A stretch of DNA of 64,000 nucleotides, from contig MSXR01000017.1 in the NCBI GenBank assembly GCA_002083655.1, positions 62,001 through 126,000 on the forward strand, in the 5' to 3' direction. The notes below the pieces were generated by a model. The model was not told the DNA's origin. It was given only the letters and a program-made list of their open reading frames with translations, and did not search any database. This stretch comes from Proteobacteria bacterium ST_bin14. GTDB lineage: Bacteria; Pseudomonadota; Alphaproteobacteria; Sphingomonadales; Sphingomonadaceae. This document shows positions 1-9,059 of this stretch, piece by piece; position 1 is the first letter of the stretch; every line of letters begins with the position of its first letter. A program made the position numbers and the translations under genes.

Positions 1-1298
1 GAGCTGAAATCAAGGAACGGCATCGCCTCCAGGTCGCTCGCGATCCGCGGCGTTACCTGGCGCATCTTGCGCTTCTTCATGGTGTTCAGCAGCCGCGTCA
101 CATACCCACAGGTCAGATCAGCCTTCAGGGTCCAGCTCGCATTGGTATAGCCAAAGGACGACGCCAGATTCGGCATGTCGCTATACATCATACCCTTGTA
201 ATTGAACGTTTTTGATAGGTCGCGCGCCTGACCGTCAACGGTGAACGCAACATCGCTTAGCAACTGCAGCTCCAGCCCGGTTGCCGTCACGACGATATCA
301 GCATCGATCCGCTTGCCCGATTCCAGCGCGATCCCTGCGGCATCAAAATGATCGATCCGATCGGTCACGACGCTAGACGTGCCGGCCTTTATTGAATCAA
401 ACAGATCGGCGTCAGGCACCAGACAAAGCCGCTGATCCCAGGGGTTATAGCGCGGGGTAAAATGCGTCGCGACGTCATAATCAGGGCCAAGCTGATCGCG
501 CACCATGCCAATGATGCGCTCTTTTGCCTGCGCCGGATATTTCCGCGCCGCGCGAAAGAAATACATGCCGAACAGCACATTCTTCCACCGCGTAATCCCA
601 TAAGCGAGTTTGGCGGGCAGCAATGCGCGCAGCCGGTTTGCCACCGCATCCTCAGCAGGGCGCGATACGACATAGGTTGGCGATCGCTGCAGCATCGTTA
701 CATGCGCGGCGGCCTTTGCCATTTCGGGCACAATCGTCACCGCCGTCGCCCCCGATCCGATCACGACGACCTTTTTGCCCGCATAATCGAGATTTTCGGG
801 CCAGAATTGGGGATGAATGATTTGCCCGGCAAAATCGGCAACGCCCGGAAAATCCGGCGTATGGCCCTGCGCATAATTGTAATAGCCGGAGCACATGAAA
901 AGGAAATTGCAGCTATACTGCACCTCCCGCCCCTCGCGCAGCGCAGTAACGGTCCAGCGCGCATCCTGCGTAGACCAGGCGGCGGATGTGACATGGTGGC
1001 CAAAGCGAATGTGCCGATCAATGCCATATTTGGCCGCTGTGCGCTTCACATAAGCCAGAATGTTCGGCCCATCAGCAATCGCCTTGGCCTCTGTCCACGG
1101 CTCAAATGAATAGCCCAGCGTGTACATGTCGGAATCGCTGCGGATGCCCGGATAGCGGAACAAATCCCACGTCCCGCCAATATCGGCGCGCCCCTCAAGG
1201 ATCATGTAACTCCGATCGGGGGATTTATCCTGCAGGTGGTACCCTGCCCCGATCCCGGAAATCCCAGCACCCACCACGATAACGTCGACATGATCCAT
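1..1298 (-). CDS. Flavin-containing monooxygenase, Baeyer-Villiger type (3' end cut by window edge)
   Basis: The minus-strand frame stays open from an ATG at 1298 to base 1, so the C-terminus lies outside the window. A GGAGGTGCC Shine-Dalgarno precedes the ATG. Residues 10-15 (GAGISG) form the FAD-binding Rossmann turn and residues 181-186 (GSGATA) the NADPH-binding one. Between them, at about 156-167, F-x-G-x-x-x-H-x-x-x-W matches the class B monooxygenase fingerprint (H followed by P rather than the usual T). Such enzymes use NADPH and O2 to turn ketones into esters, or to oxidise S or N centres. The substrate cannot be told. It is transcribed away from the O-acylation pair on its right. 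Confidence 0.85.
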   Translation of the reverse strand, partial: MDHVDVIVVGAGISGIGAGYHLQDKSPDRSYMILEGRADIGGTWDLFRYPGIRSDSDMYTLGYSFEPWTEAKAIADGPNILAYVKRTAAKYGIDRHIRFGHHVTSAAWSTQDARWTVTALREGREVQYSCNFLFMCSGYYNYAQGHTPDFPGVADFAGQIIHPQFWPENLDYAGKKVVVIGSGATAVTIVPEMAKAAAHVTMLQRSPTYVVSRPAEDAVANRLRALLPAKLAYGITRWKNVLFGMYFFRAARKYPAQAKERIIGMVRDQLGPDYDVATHFTPRYNPWDQRLCLVPDADLFDSIKAGTSSVVTDRIDHFDAAGIALESGKRIDADIVVTATGLELQLLSDVAFTVDGQARDLSKTFNYKGMMYSDMPNLASSFGYTNASWTLKADLTCGYVTRLLNTMKKRKMRQVTPRIASDLEAMPFLDFS

Positions 1299-1468
1299 TA
1301 TGGCACCTCCTGTGCCCATACCCGATATTCGATTTTCATTTGCAACGCAAAGGGCGGTTAGATGCCCCTGCTGCAACAATCGCGGCGACGCACGAATTGG
1401 TCGTTGAAGCCCGGGCAATCGGGCCTGATTGCAGTGGGAAGTTTTCGTAAAAACGCCTAAACTAATGA

Positions 1469-1485
1469 CTTGAGCTGACCTCAAG
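1469..1485. promoter_or_regulatory. 17-bp palindrome in divergent intergenic region
   Basis: The gap 1299-1637 separates the monooxygenase (minus) from the SGNH gene (plus). It holds a perfect inverted repeat CTTGAG-CTGAC-CTCAAG, and just before it a small hairpin GTTTT-CGT-AAAAAC at about 1441-1454. The size and position suit an operator for a dimeric regulator, but no regulator gene is adjacent. Nothing else was recognised in this 339-bp gap. Confidence 0.3.
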
Positions 1486-1637
1486 CTAACCCGCTGATAC
1501 TAATCAACTTAGCTTCGGACCGGGCGCTAAGATGAGCTGACAGCTTTTTAGGAGTGGCGAAGTCGTCGATTGACACCTCCCGACCGGCCGGTATGCGTCA
1601 TCCCGCCGGGGCAATCGGCGCCTTAGGGGGGCGATCA

Positions 1638-2774
1638 GTGGAAGAAAGCACCGTTCCCGCGCAGCCGCGCGTCCGCTGGCTGGCGTGGCTGCCGCTGATC
1701 GCAGGCGCCTTACTCGCGGTGATGATTCTCGACGCGTTGAACACGCATTTCGTCGTTCGGCTGTTGGAAGAGCCAACCGGAATGGACACGGCGTATGCGC
1801 GATACAGTCGCGGGCCCAAAACGCAATGTACCGACAATAGCAATAGCAAGAAATGCATTGCTGATTGGCGCAAGGCCGGATCGCCGCAAAGTGCTTTATG
1901 GTTCGGCAACTCGCAACTGCACACGATCAACAGGCAGCGCCCCGGCGATATCAACGCGCCCGAGTTCGTCCGGCGTCGTCTTGCAGAGCGCGGCTATTAC
2001 CTGGTCACTTATTCTCAGCCGAACGCCAATTTGACTGAGCAAACATTGATCTGGAATGCAATCGGGCCGGTTTACAAGCCCAAATTGCTCATCTTGGAAG
2101 TTTGCTATGACGACATTCGCGAACTTGGGGTTCGCGACACCGTTGGTTCGATGATGAAGGACCGAACGGTCACAGCGCGGCTTCAAAGCCAGCCATATTG
2201 GCCGTTGATAGCCAAACCGCTGATGACGTTCAACGCCCCGGCAAAGACGGAGGCCAAAAAGGACGTAAGCCTCCAGGCTTATGTTGAAAAAGAACTGACG
2301 GAATCGCTCGCTGACAACTGGCCGTTGTGGAAAGCGCGCGAGGGACTGCGTGGTGCGCTTGGCTATGCCATCCATGTCACCAGAAATAGCGTGTTGGGAA
2401 TCCATTCGACCAGCAAGCGCCCCGTAAATCCCGGCGTTTACCGCGACCGACTGCGCCTGCTGGAAGGCATGGTGCAGGATATGCAAGCGCAAGGCACTGG
2501 CGTGTTGTTATACGCGCCCCCGTATCGGCAGGATATTGACGGACCCTATCCGATGGCGGATTATCGCGCATTCAAGCGCGACCTTGCCGCGCTGGCCGCG
2601 CGTTATGGCGCAACGTTTTTGGACATTGATCCGATTGTGCCGGGGCCCGAATGGGGCACCGTCCCCGATTTACTGTTCGGGCTGAAAGAGCCCGATTTCA
2701 TGCATTTTACTGCGGTTGGCCATGCACGGCTTGGCGAGGCCATCGACAAGGAAACGCAACGGATGGGGTATTGA
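1638..2774 (+). CDS. SGNH/DltD-like protein, partner of the MBOAT acyltransferase
   Basis: A 378-residue protein with one N-terminal membrane segment (about residues 13-33) and a periplasmic SGNH-like domain. S92 in FGNSQ stands where the GDS nucleophile would be, and D353-x-x-H356 near the C-terminus looks like the matching catalytic pair. The frame is open from a GTG at 1554, but that start has no spacer after AGGA. The GTG at 1638 follows TAGGGGGG at good distance and puts the hydrophobic anchor at the N-terminus. The gene ends 3 bp before the MBOAT gene, so the two are co-transcribed. By analogy with AlgI/AlgX- or DltB/DltD-type pairs, it probably passes acyl groups to a surface polymer; the polymer is unknown. 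Confidence 0.75.
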   Translation: MEESTVPAQPRVRWLAWLPLIAGALLAVMILDALNTHFVVRLLEEPTGMDTAYARYSRGPKTQCTDNSNSKKCIADWRKAGSPQSALWFGNSQLHTINRQRPGDINAPEFVRRRLAERGYYLVTYSQPNANLTEQTLIWNAIGPVYKPKLLILEVCYDDIRELGVRDTVGSMMKDRTVTARLQSQPYWPLIAKPLMTFNAPAKTEAKKDVSLQAYVEKELTESLADNWPLWKAREGLRGALGYAIHVTRNSVLGIHSTSKRPVNPGVYRDRLRLLEGMVQDMQAQGTGVLLYAPPYRQDIDGPYPMADYRAFKRDLAALAARYGATFLDIDPIVPGPEWGTVPDLLFGLKEPDFMHFTAVGHARLGEAIDKETQRMGY

Positions 2775-2777
2775 TCG

Positions 2778-4262
2778 ATGTTGTTTAACTCGGTCACTTT
2801 CCTCGGCCTGTTCCTGCCGATCGTGTGCACGCTGTATTGGCTGTTGAGGGGCCAGGCCCGGCTGTGGTTGCTGCTGATATCAAGCATCACATTCTACGGA
2901 TTTTGGCGGATCGAGTTTATCCCGCTGATGCTCGGCAGCGCGATCATGGACTATTTCCTGGCCCATTGGATCGCCCGCACCGACAACCCGGTCAAGCGTC
3001 AGCGGATCATGTGGATCAGCTTGGGTGCCAACCTCGGCATTCTCGGTTTTTTCAAATATTTTCTGTTTTTCCGGGACAGCATCTTTTCGGTCGCCCAGCT
3101 GCTCGGGTTCGAACCAAGCTTCACGACGATCAATATCATTTTGCCGCTGGGTATCAGCTTCTACATCTTTCAGACGCTCAGCTACACGATCGACGTCTAT
3201 CGCCGGGATATTGAGCCGGAGACGAACCTGCTGCGCTACATGACATTCGTCACCTTCTATCCGCATCTCGTCGCTGGCCCGATCATGCGGCCCGATATCC
3301 TCATTCCGCAGCTTGCAAGCCCCGCGCCGTTCAGCGCACAAAAGGTTCGCGAGGGGATAGAGCGGATCTTGGCCGGGCTGTTCCTGAAAGTGGTTCTGGC
3401 AGATTCGATTGCACCCTATGTCGATGAAGGGTTTGCCAATAATCTGCTTCAGATGAGCGCGTTTGACGCTTGGACGCTGGCATTTCTGTTCGGGTTCCAG
3501 ATCTACTTCGATTTTGCCGGCTACTCATCGATCGCCATCGGCTCTGCGATGCTGATGAACATCTATGTCCCAGAGAATTTCAGATTTCCTTATGTCGCGA
3601 CAAGCCCGCGCGAATTTTGGAAAAGATGGCATATTTCGCTTTCGACGTGGATCAGGGATTATGTCTATATCCCCCTGATCGGGCGTTACCGTGCGCCTGG
3701 AGAAGGCGCATGGGACACGCTGTCAGAACCCGGTGAAAAGGCGCCCGACAAGCCCGATGTAAGCGAAGCAAGGCGGACCCGTGCGCTATTTGCCACTTGG
3801 GCGATCATGGGGTTGTGGCACGGCGCAAACTGGACGTTTGTCGTCTGGGGGCTTTACCACGCAACGATGGTTTGGGGACAGCGCAGTCTCTCGCGGTGGA
3901 TCAGCCCGCCACAGCGCTGGATCGGTGCCTTTGTCGGTGTGGGGGTGACGCTACCGCTAGTCATGGCGGCCTGGATCCCCTTTCGCGCGCCTGATTTGAA
4001 CAGCACGTTCATCCTGTGGAGCAAGCTCGTCAATCCGCTCGCATATCGTGGCTTGAGCCTGGCGCCGAACAGCTATCTGGTGGCGGCGATCATCACACTG
4101 GCGATGTTCGCGACCTATTTCGTCAGCGAGAAACTCGTTCCGCGTATTGCGAAATACCCGTCAGCGTTTCTGGTGGTCAAATCCGTTTATATGACCGTGG
4201 TGATCGCGATTGTTTTCATCATGCTCGAAGTGCGATCCCAGTTCATCTATTTTCAGTTTTGA
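2778..4262 (+). CDS. MBOAT family membrane-bound O-acyltransferase (AlgI-like)
   Basis: A 494-residue polytopic membrane protein of the AlgI/DltB kind. The MBOAT landmarks are visible: RWHISLSTW (H285) and GLWHGANWTF with the invariant catalytic histidine H348. A hydrophilic insert at about residues 308-335 precedes the catalytic helix. Family members move acetyl groups from the cytoplasmic donor across the inner membrane to a periplasmic acceptor or partner. The gene begins 3 bp after the SGNH-like gene and is expected to work with it to O-acetylate an exported polysaccharide or similar surface polymer. No glycosyltransferase or alginate gene lies nearby, so the acceptor cannot be inferred. 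Confidence 0.9.
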   Translation: MLFNSVTFLGLFLPIVCTLYWLLRGQARLWLLLISSITFYGFWRIEFIPLMLGSAIMDYFLAHWIARTDNPVKRQRIMWISLGANLGILGFFKYFLFFRDSIFSVAQLLGFEPSFTTINIILPLGISFYIFQTLSYTIDVYRRDIEPETNLLRYMTFVTFYPHLVAGPIMRPDILIPQLASPAPFSAQKVREGIERILAGLFLKVVLADSIAPYVDEGFANNLLQMSAFDAWTLAFLFGFQIYFDFAGYSSIAIGSAMLMNIYVPENFRFPYVATSPREFWKRWHISLSTWIRDYVYIPLIGRYRAPGEGAWDTLSEPGEKAPDKPDVSEARRTRALFATWAIMGLWHGANWTFVVWGLYHATMVWGQRSLSRWISPPQRWIGAFVGVGVTLPLVMAAWIPFRAPDLNSTFILWSKLVNPLAYRGLSLAPNSYLVAAIITLAMFATYFVSEKLVPRIAKYPSAFLVVKSVYMTVVIAIVFIMLEVRSQFIYFQF

Positions 4263-4275
4263 TATCGTTTTCGAG

Positions 4276-4314
4276 CGCGACGAACCTCCAGCCGGCCTGA
4301 GTCGGTTCGGCGCG
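4276..4314. terminator. Stem-loop between convergent MBOAT and glcB genes
   Basis: CGCGACGAACC at 4276-4286 pairs with GGTTCGGCGCG at 4304-4314 with one internal mismatch. It sits between two convergent stop codons, so it may end transcription from both sides. There is no T tract, so the call is tentative. Confidence 0.4.
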
Positions 4315-4339
4315 ACACGGGCTAATTTGGCCGATGGCG

Positions 4340-6427
4340 CTAGGCTGCCGCTTTCGCCTTTGCGCGATAAGCGTGGAGCAATGGTTCGGTGTAACCACTT
4401 GGCTGGCCCACCCCTTCGAACACCAGCGCACGCGCCGCTTGCAGGGCGATGCTATCCGGGTTGCCCGCCATCGGCTGATACAGCGGATCGCCCGCATTCT
4501 GCGCATCAACCTTTGCCGCCATCCGCGCGAATGCCGCGTTCACACCCGCCTCGGTCGCAACGCCGTGGAGCAGCCAATTGGCGATGTGCTGTGATGAAAT
4601 TCGCAAAGTCGCGCGGTCTTCCATCAGGCCGATATCGTTGATGTCGGGCACTTTGGAACAGCCAATACCCTGATCAATCCAGCGCACGACATAGCCCAGA
4701 ATGCCTTGCGCATTGTTATCCAGCTCACGCGCGACTTCCTCCGCCGTCCAGTTGCGCCCGCCCGCAAAGGGCACGCTCAGCAGCCCGTCCAGCGCCGGGA
4801 TCGCCTCGTGCGCGATCTCCTTCTGCCGGGCAAACACATCGACCTTGTGATAATGCATCGCGTGCAGCGTGGCAGCGGTGGGCGATGGCACCCAGGCGGT
4901 GTTCGCGCCGCTCATCGGGTGGCCGATCTTCTGGTCCATCATGTCGGCCATCCGGTCGGGTGCTGCCCACATGCCCTTGCCGATCTGCGCGCGACCCGAC
5001 AGGCCGTGGGCAAGCCCGATGCGGACGTTGCGGTCCTCATAGGATTTAATCCACGCGCTCGCCTTCATCTCCGCCTTGGGGATCATCGCGCCGCCGTGCA
5101 TCGCGGTGTGCATCTCATCGCCCGTCCGGTCGAGAAAACCGGTGTTGATGAACACGATCCGGTCCTTCACCGCTTCGATACACGCCGCCAGATTGGCCGA
5201 GGTGCGGCGTTCCTCATCCATCACGCCAACCTTTACGGTGTGGCGTGCCAGTCCGAGCAGATCCTCCACCGCATCAAACAGCGCGTTGGTGAAGCGGCAT
5301 TCCTCCGGGCCGTGCATCTTGGGCTTGACGATATAGACGCTGCCGGTGCGGCTGTTGCCGAGCGTGCCAAGCCCGCGCAGATCATACATCGCAATCGTGC
5401 TGGTCATGATCGCATCGAGGATACCCTCAGGCGCCTCGCCGCCACCGGCCAGATGGACCGCGGGCGTGGTCATCAAATGCCCCACATTGCGCACGAAAAG
5501 CAGCGATCGGCCCGCCAGCGTGATCTGGTCGCCGTGCGCGCCGGTATAGACCCGGTCGGCGTTCAGGCAGCGCGTCATCGCCTTGCCGCCCTTGTCGAAC
5601 GTCTCCTCCAGATCGCCCTTCATCAGGCCGAGCCAGTTGGCATAGGCCGCCACCTTGTCCTCGGCGTCCACCGCCGCGATGGAATCCTCCAGATCGCAGA
5701 TCGTGGTCAGCGCGGATTCGAGAATGACGTCGGATATGCCCGATGGATCGCTGCTCCCAATCGCGGAATTGGGGTCGAACACGACGTCGATATGCAAGCC
5801 GTTGTGGCGAAACAGGCGCCCACGCGCTGACTGGCCGACATATTGATCGGGATTGCGGATAGCGATGCCGCCCGAAGGATCGCCAAGATCGGCCCAACTG
5901 CCGGATGCCAGCGGCACGGCCTGATCCAAAAACGCCTTCGCCGCCGCAATCACCTGCGCGCCGCGTTCGACATCATACCCGCCCGGCTTGGCTGCGCCGG
6001 GCAGTGCATCGGTGCCGTAGAATGCATCATACAGGCTGCCCCAGCGCGCATTCGCCGCGTTCAGCACGAAACGCGCGTTCAGAATCGGCACCACCAACTG
6101 CGGCCCGGCCATCGTCGCAATCTCTGCATCGACATTTTCTGTGCCGATGGTGAAGGGCGCAGGCTCCGGCACCAGATAGCCAATGCCGCGCAGGAAAGCC
6201 TCGTCGACAGGCTCACCAGCCTTGTACCGCGCATCGACAGCAGCCTGCAGCGTCTCTCGCTTGGCAAGCAATGCCGCGTTCTGGGGCGCAAACCGGGCGA
6301 AGATATCGGCCACGCCCGCCCACCAGCCATCCGCCGCAATGCCCAGCCCTGGCAGCACCGCGCCTTCAACGAAAGTGGCGAGTTCGGCGGCGACGGCAAG
6401 GCCGGCACGGTTCACGGTTGCAGACAT
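4340..6427 (-). CDS. glcB: Malate synthase G
   Basis: A 695-residue protein that condenses glyoxylate with acetyl-CoA to give malate in the glyoxylate bypass; a single-subunit cytoplasmic enzyme. Family signatures include RSLLFVRNVGHLM, with the arginine that binds glyoxylate; the stretch DEMHTAMHGGAMIPKAEM; and MEDRATLRISSQHIANWL near the C-terminus, which holds the catalytic base aspartate. The length is slightly below the roughly 720 residues usual for this class. A good Shine-Dalgarno (GGAGGAAC) precedes the ATG. No isocitrate lyase gene is in the window. The enzyme would let the cell grow on acetyl-CoA made by the fatty-acid genes further right. Confidence 0.96.
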   Translation of the reverse strand: MSATVNRAGLAVAAELATFVEGAVLPGLGIAADGWWAGVADIFARFAPQNAALLAKRETLQAAVDARYKAGEPVDEAFLRGIGYLVPEPAPFTIGTENVDAEIATMAGPQLVVPILNARFVLNAANARWGSLYDAFYGTDALPGAAKPGGYDVERGAQVIAAAKAFLDQAVPLASGSWADLGDPSGGIAIRNPDQYVGQSARGRLFRHNGLHIDVVFDPNSAIGSSDPSGISDVILESALTTICDLEDSIAAVDAEDKVAAYANWLGLMKGDLEETFDKGGKAMTRCLNADRVYTGAHGDQITLAGRSLLFVRNVGHLMTTPAVHLAGGGEAPEGILDAIMTSTIAMYDLRGLGTLGNSRTGSVYIVKPKMHGPEECRFTNALFDAVEDLLGLARHTVKVGVMDEERRTSANLAACIEAVKDRIVFINTGFLDRTGDEMHTAMHGGAMIPKAEMKASAWIKSYEDRNVRIGLAHGLSGRAQIGKGMWAAPDRMADMMDQKIGHPMSGANTAWVPSPTAATLHAMHYHKVDVFARQKEIAHEAIPALDGLLSVPFAGGRNWTAEEVARELDNNAQGILGYVVRWIDQGIGCSKVPDINDIGLMEDRATLRISSQHIANWLLHGVATEAGVNAAFARMAAKVDAQNAGDPLYQPMAGNPDSIALQAARALVFEGVGQPSGYTEPLLHAYRAKAKAAA

Positions 6428-6500
6428 GGTTCCTCCTTGGATGGGCTATGGTGTCGGCCTGGGGAGGCGCGTGTCGCTTAGGCCAGCCGGGGGCGGTGCA

Positions 6501-6953
6501 TCAACCCTGTTCGGGGGACAAAGTGGCCGCCGCCGCCTCAATCCGCGCCAGCATTGCCGCAAACTGCGCGATTTCATCAGGCGAAAGGCCCGCAAAAATC
6601 TCCGCCTCCAGCGCCAGAGCCTTGGGCGCGACGCTTGCATATAGCGCCTGCCCGGCCTTGCTGAGCGACAACAGATGCGACCGCTGATCATCGGGATTCG
6701 GCGCACGCTTCACCAGCCCGCGGTCAACCAGCGCAATCGCGGCACGGCTGACGGTCACCTTGTCCATCTGGGTTGCCACCCCCAACGCCTGCTGCGTCAT
6801 CGCCTGCCCCTCCGCAATCACCGCGATCAAGCGCCATTCAGGGATTTTGAGCCCAAACAGCGCCTGATACGCCGTCGCCACCGCCCCCGAAACGCGGTTC
6901 GACGCGATCGACAAGCGATAGGGCAAAAACTGGTCGAGCTTTAACTGGGTCAT
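6501..6953 (-). CDS. MarR family transcriptional regulator
   Basis: A 150-residue winged-helix regulator. The frame could be extended upstream to 7217, but the extension runs through a palindromic repeat and reads as low-complexity arginine/glycine sequence, so the ATG at 6953 (MTQLKLDQFLPY) is taken. The core IPEWRLIAVIAEGQAMTQQA, followed by a recognition helix in MDKVTVSRAAIALVDRGLV and the wing RAPNPDDQRSHLLSLS, is typical of MarR. Such dimers usually repress neighbouring genes and are released by small aromatic ligands. It lies upstream of glcB on the same strand with a 73-bp gap; its target is not evident. Confidence 0.88.
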   Translation of the reverse strand: MTQLKLDQFLPYRLSIASNRVSGAVATAYQALFGLKIPEWRLIAVIAEGQAMTQQALGVATQMDKVTVSRAAIALVDRGLVKRAPNPDDQRSHLLSLSKAGQALYASVAPKALALEAEIFAGLSPDEIAQFAAMLARIEAAAATLSPEQG

Positions 6954-6978
6954 CCTAAGCCGGCTTCCCTGTGTTCCT

Positions 6979-7042
6979 TGCGTCCGCGCGAAGGCGGGGA
7001 CGCAGACTAGACTCCCGCCTTCGCGGGAGCACAAGAAACTTG
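6979..7042. repeat. Palindromic intergenic repeat, GCGAAGGCGGG family, copy 1
   Basis: Two hairpin arms, CGCGCGAAGGCGGGGACG and CTCCCGCCTTCGCGGGAG, lie in inverted orientation around a short centre. A second copy with the same order lies at 61641-61707, including the trailing ACAAGA(A/G)ACTTG motif. It fills most of the gap between the MarR gene and the DUF1275 gene. Confidence 0.75.
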
Positions 7043-7060
7043 AAGGGACATTTTCAATCG

Positions 7061-7720
7061 TTAGTCCAGTCCCGAGCCGGGTTCCGCCACGGCCACCGGT
7101 CGCCTTGTAACAACCGCGATCCCCAGCGCCGCCGCCGCCGCTGCCCACAAAGCATCGCTGCCGAAGAGAATAAACGCCACCGCCCCGGCAGCACCGCCCG
7201 CCAGCAACCCGCTCCACAACAGCAGATGCGGCACCCAGCCCCAGCGATCCTCGCCCGCCAGCGCCGCCGCGATCATCTGGCCGATCTTCACCAGCCGCCC
7301 GGTCATATAGGTGAGGCCAATGCGCACCTCTGTGCCTTCAGCGAAAAAGATATTCTCCACGCCCATCGCCACCGCCATCAGCACCGCAGACGCCCAAAGC
7401 AGCTGGAACTGGCCCAGCAACGCCGCCGCCGCGAGCAGTCCGGCGAGCAGCAGCGGCACGATTTCGCGATGCCGGTTCCCCGCCACGCGCCCGATCAGCG
7501 AACCGGCCACCACACCTGTCAGAAAGCTGCCGATCAACATGGCGGCAACAGCGGCGTTGGCAGACATCTCCGCGATCCCCACCCCCAGCCGCGTCGAATT
7601 CCCGCTCATGAACGACACGAAAAACCCGCCGGTCGCGAGGAACCCGATGGCATCGACATACCCCGCCAGCGCGGACAAGCCGATGGCGAGCAGCCGGTCG
7701 TGACGGTCGAAGGATTTCAT
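7061..7720 (-). CDS. DUF1275 (YoaK-like) membrane protein
   Basis: A 219-residue protein with about six hydrophobic segments. The N-terminal block AGYVDAIGFLATGGFFVSFM followed by GNSTRLG is the hallmark of DUF1275, as is the later GVENIFFAEGTEVRIGLTYM. The family is found in many bacteria and its function is not established; a transporter or membrane-organising role has been proposed by topology only. It is a single gene with repeats on its downstream side and an uncharacterised membrane protein gene upstream on the same strand. Confidence 0.85.
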   Translation of the reverse strand: MKSFDRHDRLLAIGLSALAGYVDAIGFLATGGFFVSFMSGNSTRLGVGIAEMSANAAVAAMLIGSFLTGVVAGSLIGRVAGNRHREIVPLLLAGLLAAAALLGQFQLLWASAVLMAVAMGVENIFFAEGTEVRIGLTYMTGRLVKIGQMIAAALAGEDRWGWVPHLLLWSGLLAGGAAGAVAFILFGSDALWAAAAAALGIAVVTRRPVAVAEPGSGLD

Positions 7721-7776
7721 CCAGGGGGTTTAGGGGGTGTGGGGGCAGATGGGAAATGCGCGAACCAGCTAGCTTT

Positions 7777-8748
7777 TCAGCAAGCCGCTTTGGCGGGCGG
7801 TGCCGGGGCAACCAATGCTGGCGTGCAAAGACACGCACAGGAGCACCGCCGATAACAAATGCAAGGGTGGGGCATGGCACACATACAGCTGACCGGAACA
7901 GGCGGCGTCGGGACCGGCTTCGGCATCGATGTTGGTGGAGGTGCTGGCGGTGCTGGCAGGACAATCGCCCGCAACGGATCGCGCTGGATGTAGCGGTGTT
8001 GCTCGAGCGTGCGCTTGCAACATGGGCAATCATGGGTCGTACTGGCCACACCGCCCTTATCAGCTTTCTTCCGCGCCTCAGTCAGAAACTTAGCCGCGAC
8101 TGCGCAGAATTCATACGCGCGGCCCGCAACATCGTCGACGCGGCGATCCAGAAACGCATGTTCGGTATGGTACTGATAAACGAGCATCGCCTCATTGTGT
8201 TTGTCTACCGGTTCACGAACCACCGGATAAGTGATTGCCTGATGAAGGTCATCGAGCTGTTGCGCCATCGCCGCGACCTGGGCGCTCCAGTTGGTGAACG
8301 CCTTGAATATCCCCGCATCGTGCCAATCGCCCGGCGGGTGGGCGCGCATCTGCGCGATAAAGGTCATCGGGATGCTCAGATCTTCGCGCAGGTGCCGCAC
8401 GTGAATGCGCATCGCCGCCAGATCGCCCGGCGGCTCGCGCAACCGCTGCGCAAATACGCTGGTGATGCGATTGGTGCACTCCCACATCTGATCGCACAAC
8501 ATCGTCACGAACTTTATCGCGTTGCTTTTGTCGTTTTCGGGGAAGCGAGCGATTAGTACGACGAGCTGATTCAAGGTCAAGATGCTTACTACGACTGCGA
8601 TCACAGCAACAACGACCCCCGCCCAGTCAGGCCAGCTTCCGAAAGATAGAGAAGATGCGGCGGCATCGGCCACCGCGGTCACATTTAATTGTTTTTTTTC
8701 CCTAATTTGCAAGAATGTGCGAAAAACATTGGAACCCACCACTTCCAT
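7777..8748 (-). CDS. Uncharacterised single-span membrane protein with cysteine-cluster C-terminus
   Basis: I do not recognise this protein. From the ATG at 8748 it has about 323 residues; GTG at 8781 and ATG at 8760 are alternative starts with no better ribosome site. A hydrophobic segment lies at about residues 40-60 (WAGVVVAVIAVVVSILTL), followed by a mostly helical soluble domain of about 200 residues. A zinc-finger-like HDCPCCKRTLEQH comes next, then a proline-rich linker, then a final 35 residues with eight cysteines packed into CMCAMPHPCICYRRCSCACL and the next residue. This suggests metal binding, unless the tail is a frame artefact. The segment after the membrane span is rich in Met, His and Trp. 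Confidence 0.6.
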   Translation of the reverse strand: MEVVGSNVFRTFLQIREKKQLNVTAVADAAASSLSFGSWPDWAGVVVAVIAVVVSILTLNQLVVLIARFPENDKSNAIKFVTMLCDQMWECTNRITSVFAQRLREPPGDLAAMRIHVRHLREDLSIPMTFIAQMRAHPPGDWHDAGIFKAFTNWSAQVAAMAQQLDDLHQAITYPVVREPVDKHNEAMLVYQYHTEHAFLDRRVDDVAGRAYEFCAVAAKFLTEARKKADKGGVASTTHDCPCCKRTLEQHRYIQRDPLRAIVLPAPPAPPPTSMPKPVPTPPVPVSCMCAMPHPCICYRRCSCACLCTPALVAPAPPAKAAC

Positions 8749-9059
8749 CCTCGCCCCCATCGCGATTCGCCGAACTGGCACACTTTATTATGGTTAACGG
8801 AGCGACCTGAAATTTCCTACGTCATTTCGCTAGTCACGATACTTTAATGAAGGATTCGCTGTGGCCATCTCTATTTGGCCTTCAAGCCAGAGTAGAAACG
8901 AATTGGCAGATTTCAAAGGTGTCCGTGCCCGGCGATTCAAATACTATGGTTATGCTGAACCGCCCTGCTTTCACCCGCTGCGTTGCCCCCTTCCTTCCCG
9001 GGTCTCGATCGGTTATATAGTTTCATCTGATACCATCTGCCGCCACGGAGACCCCTGCC

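Noticed and set aside
4706..5830. Long plus-strand open frame across malate synthase
   Set aside because: Arg/His/Ala-rich antisense shadow of glcB; long mirror frames are expected at this GC content.
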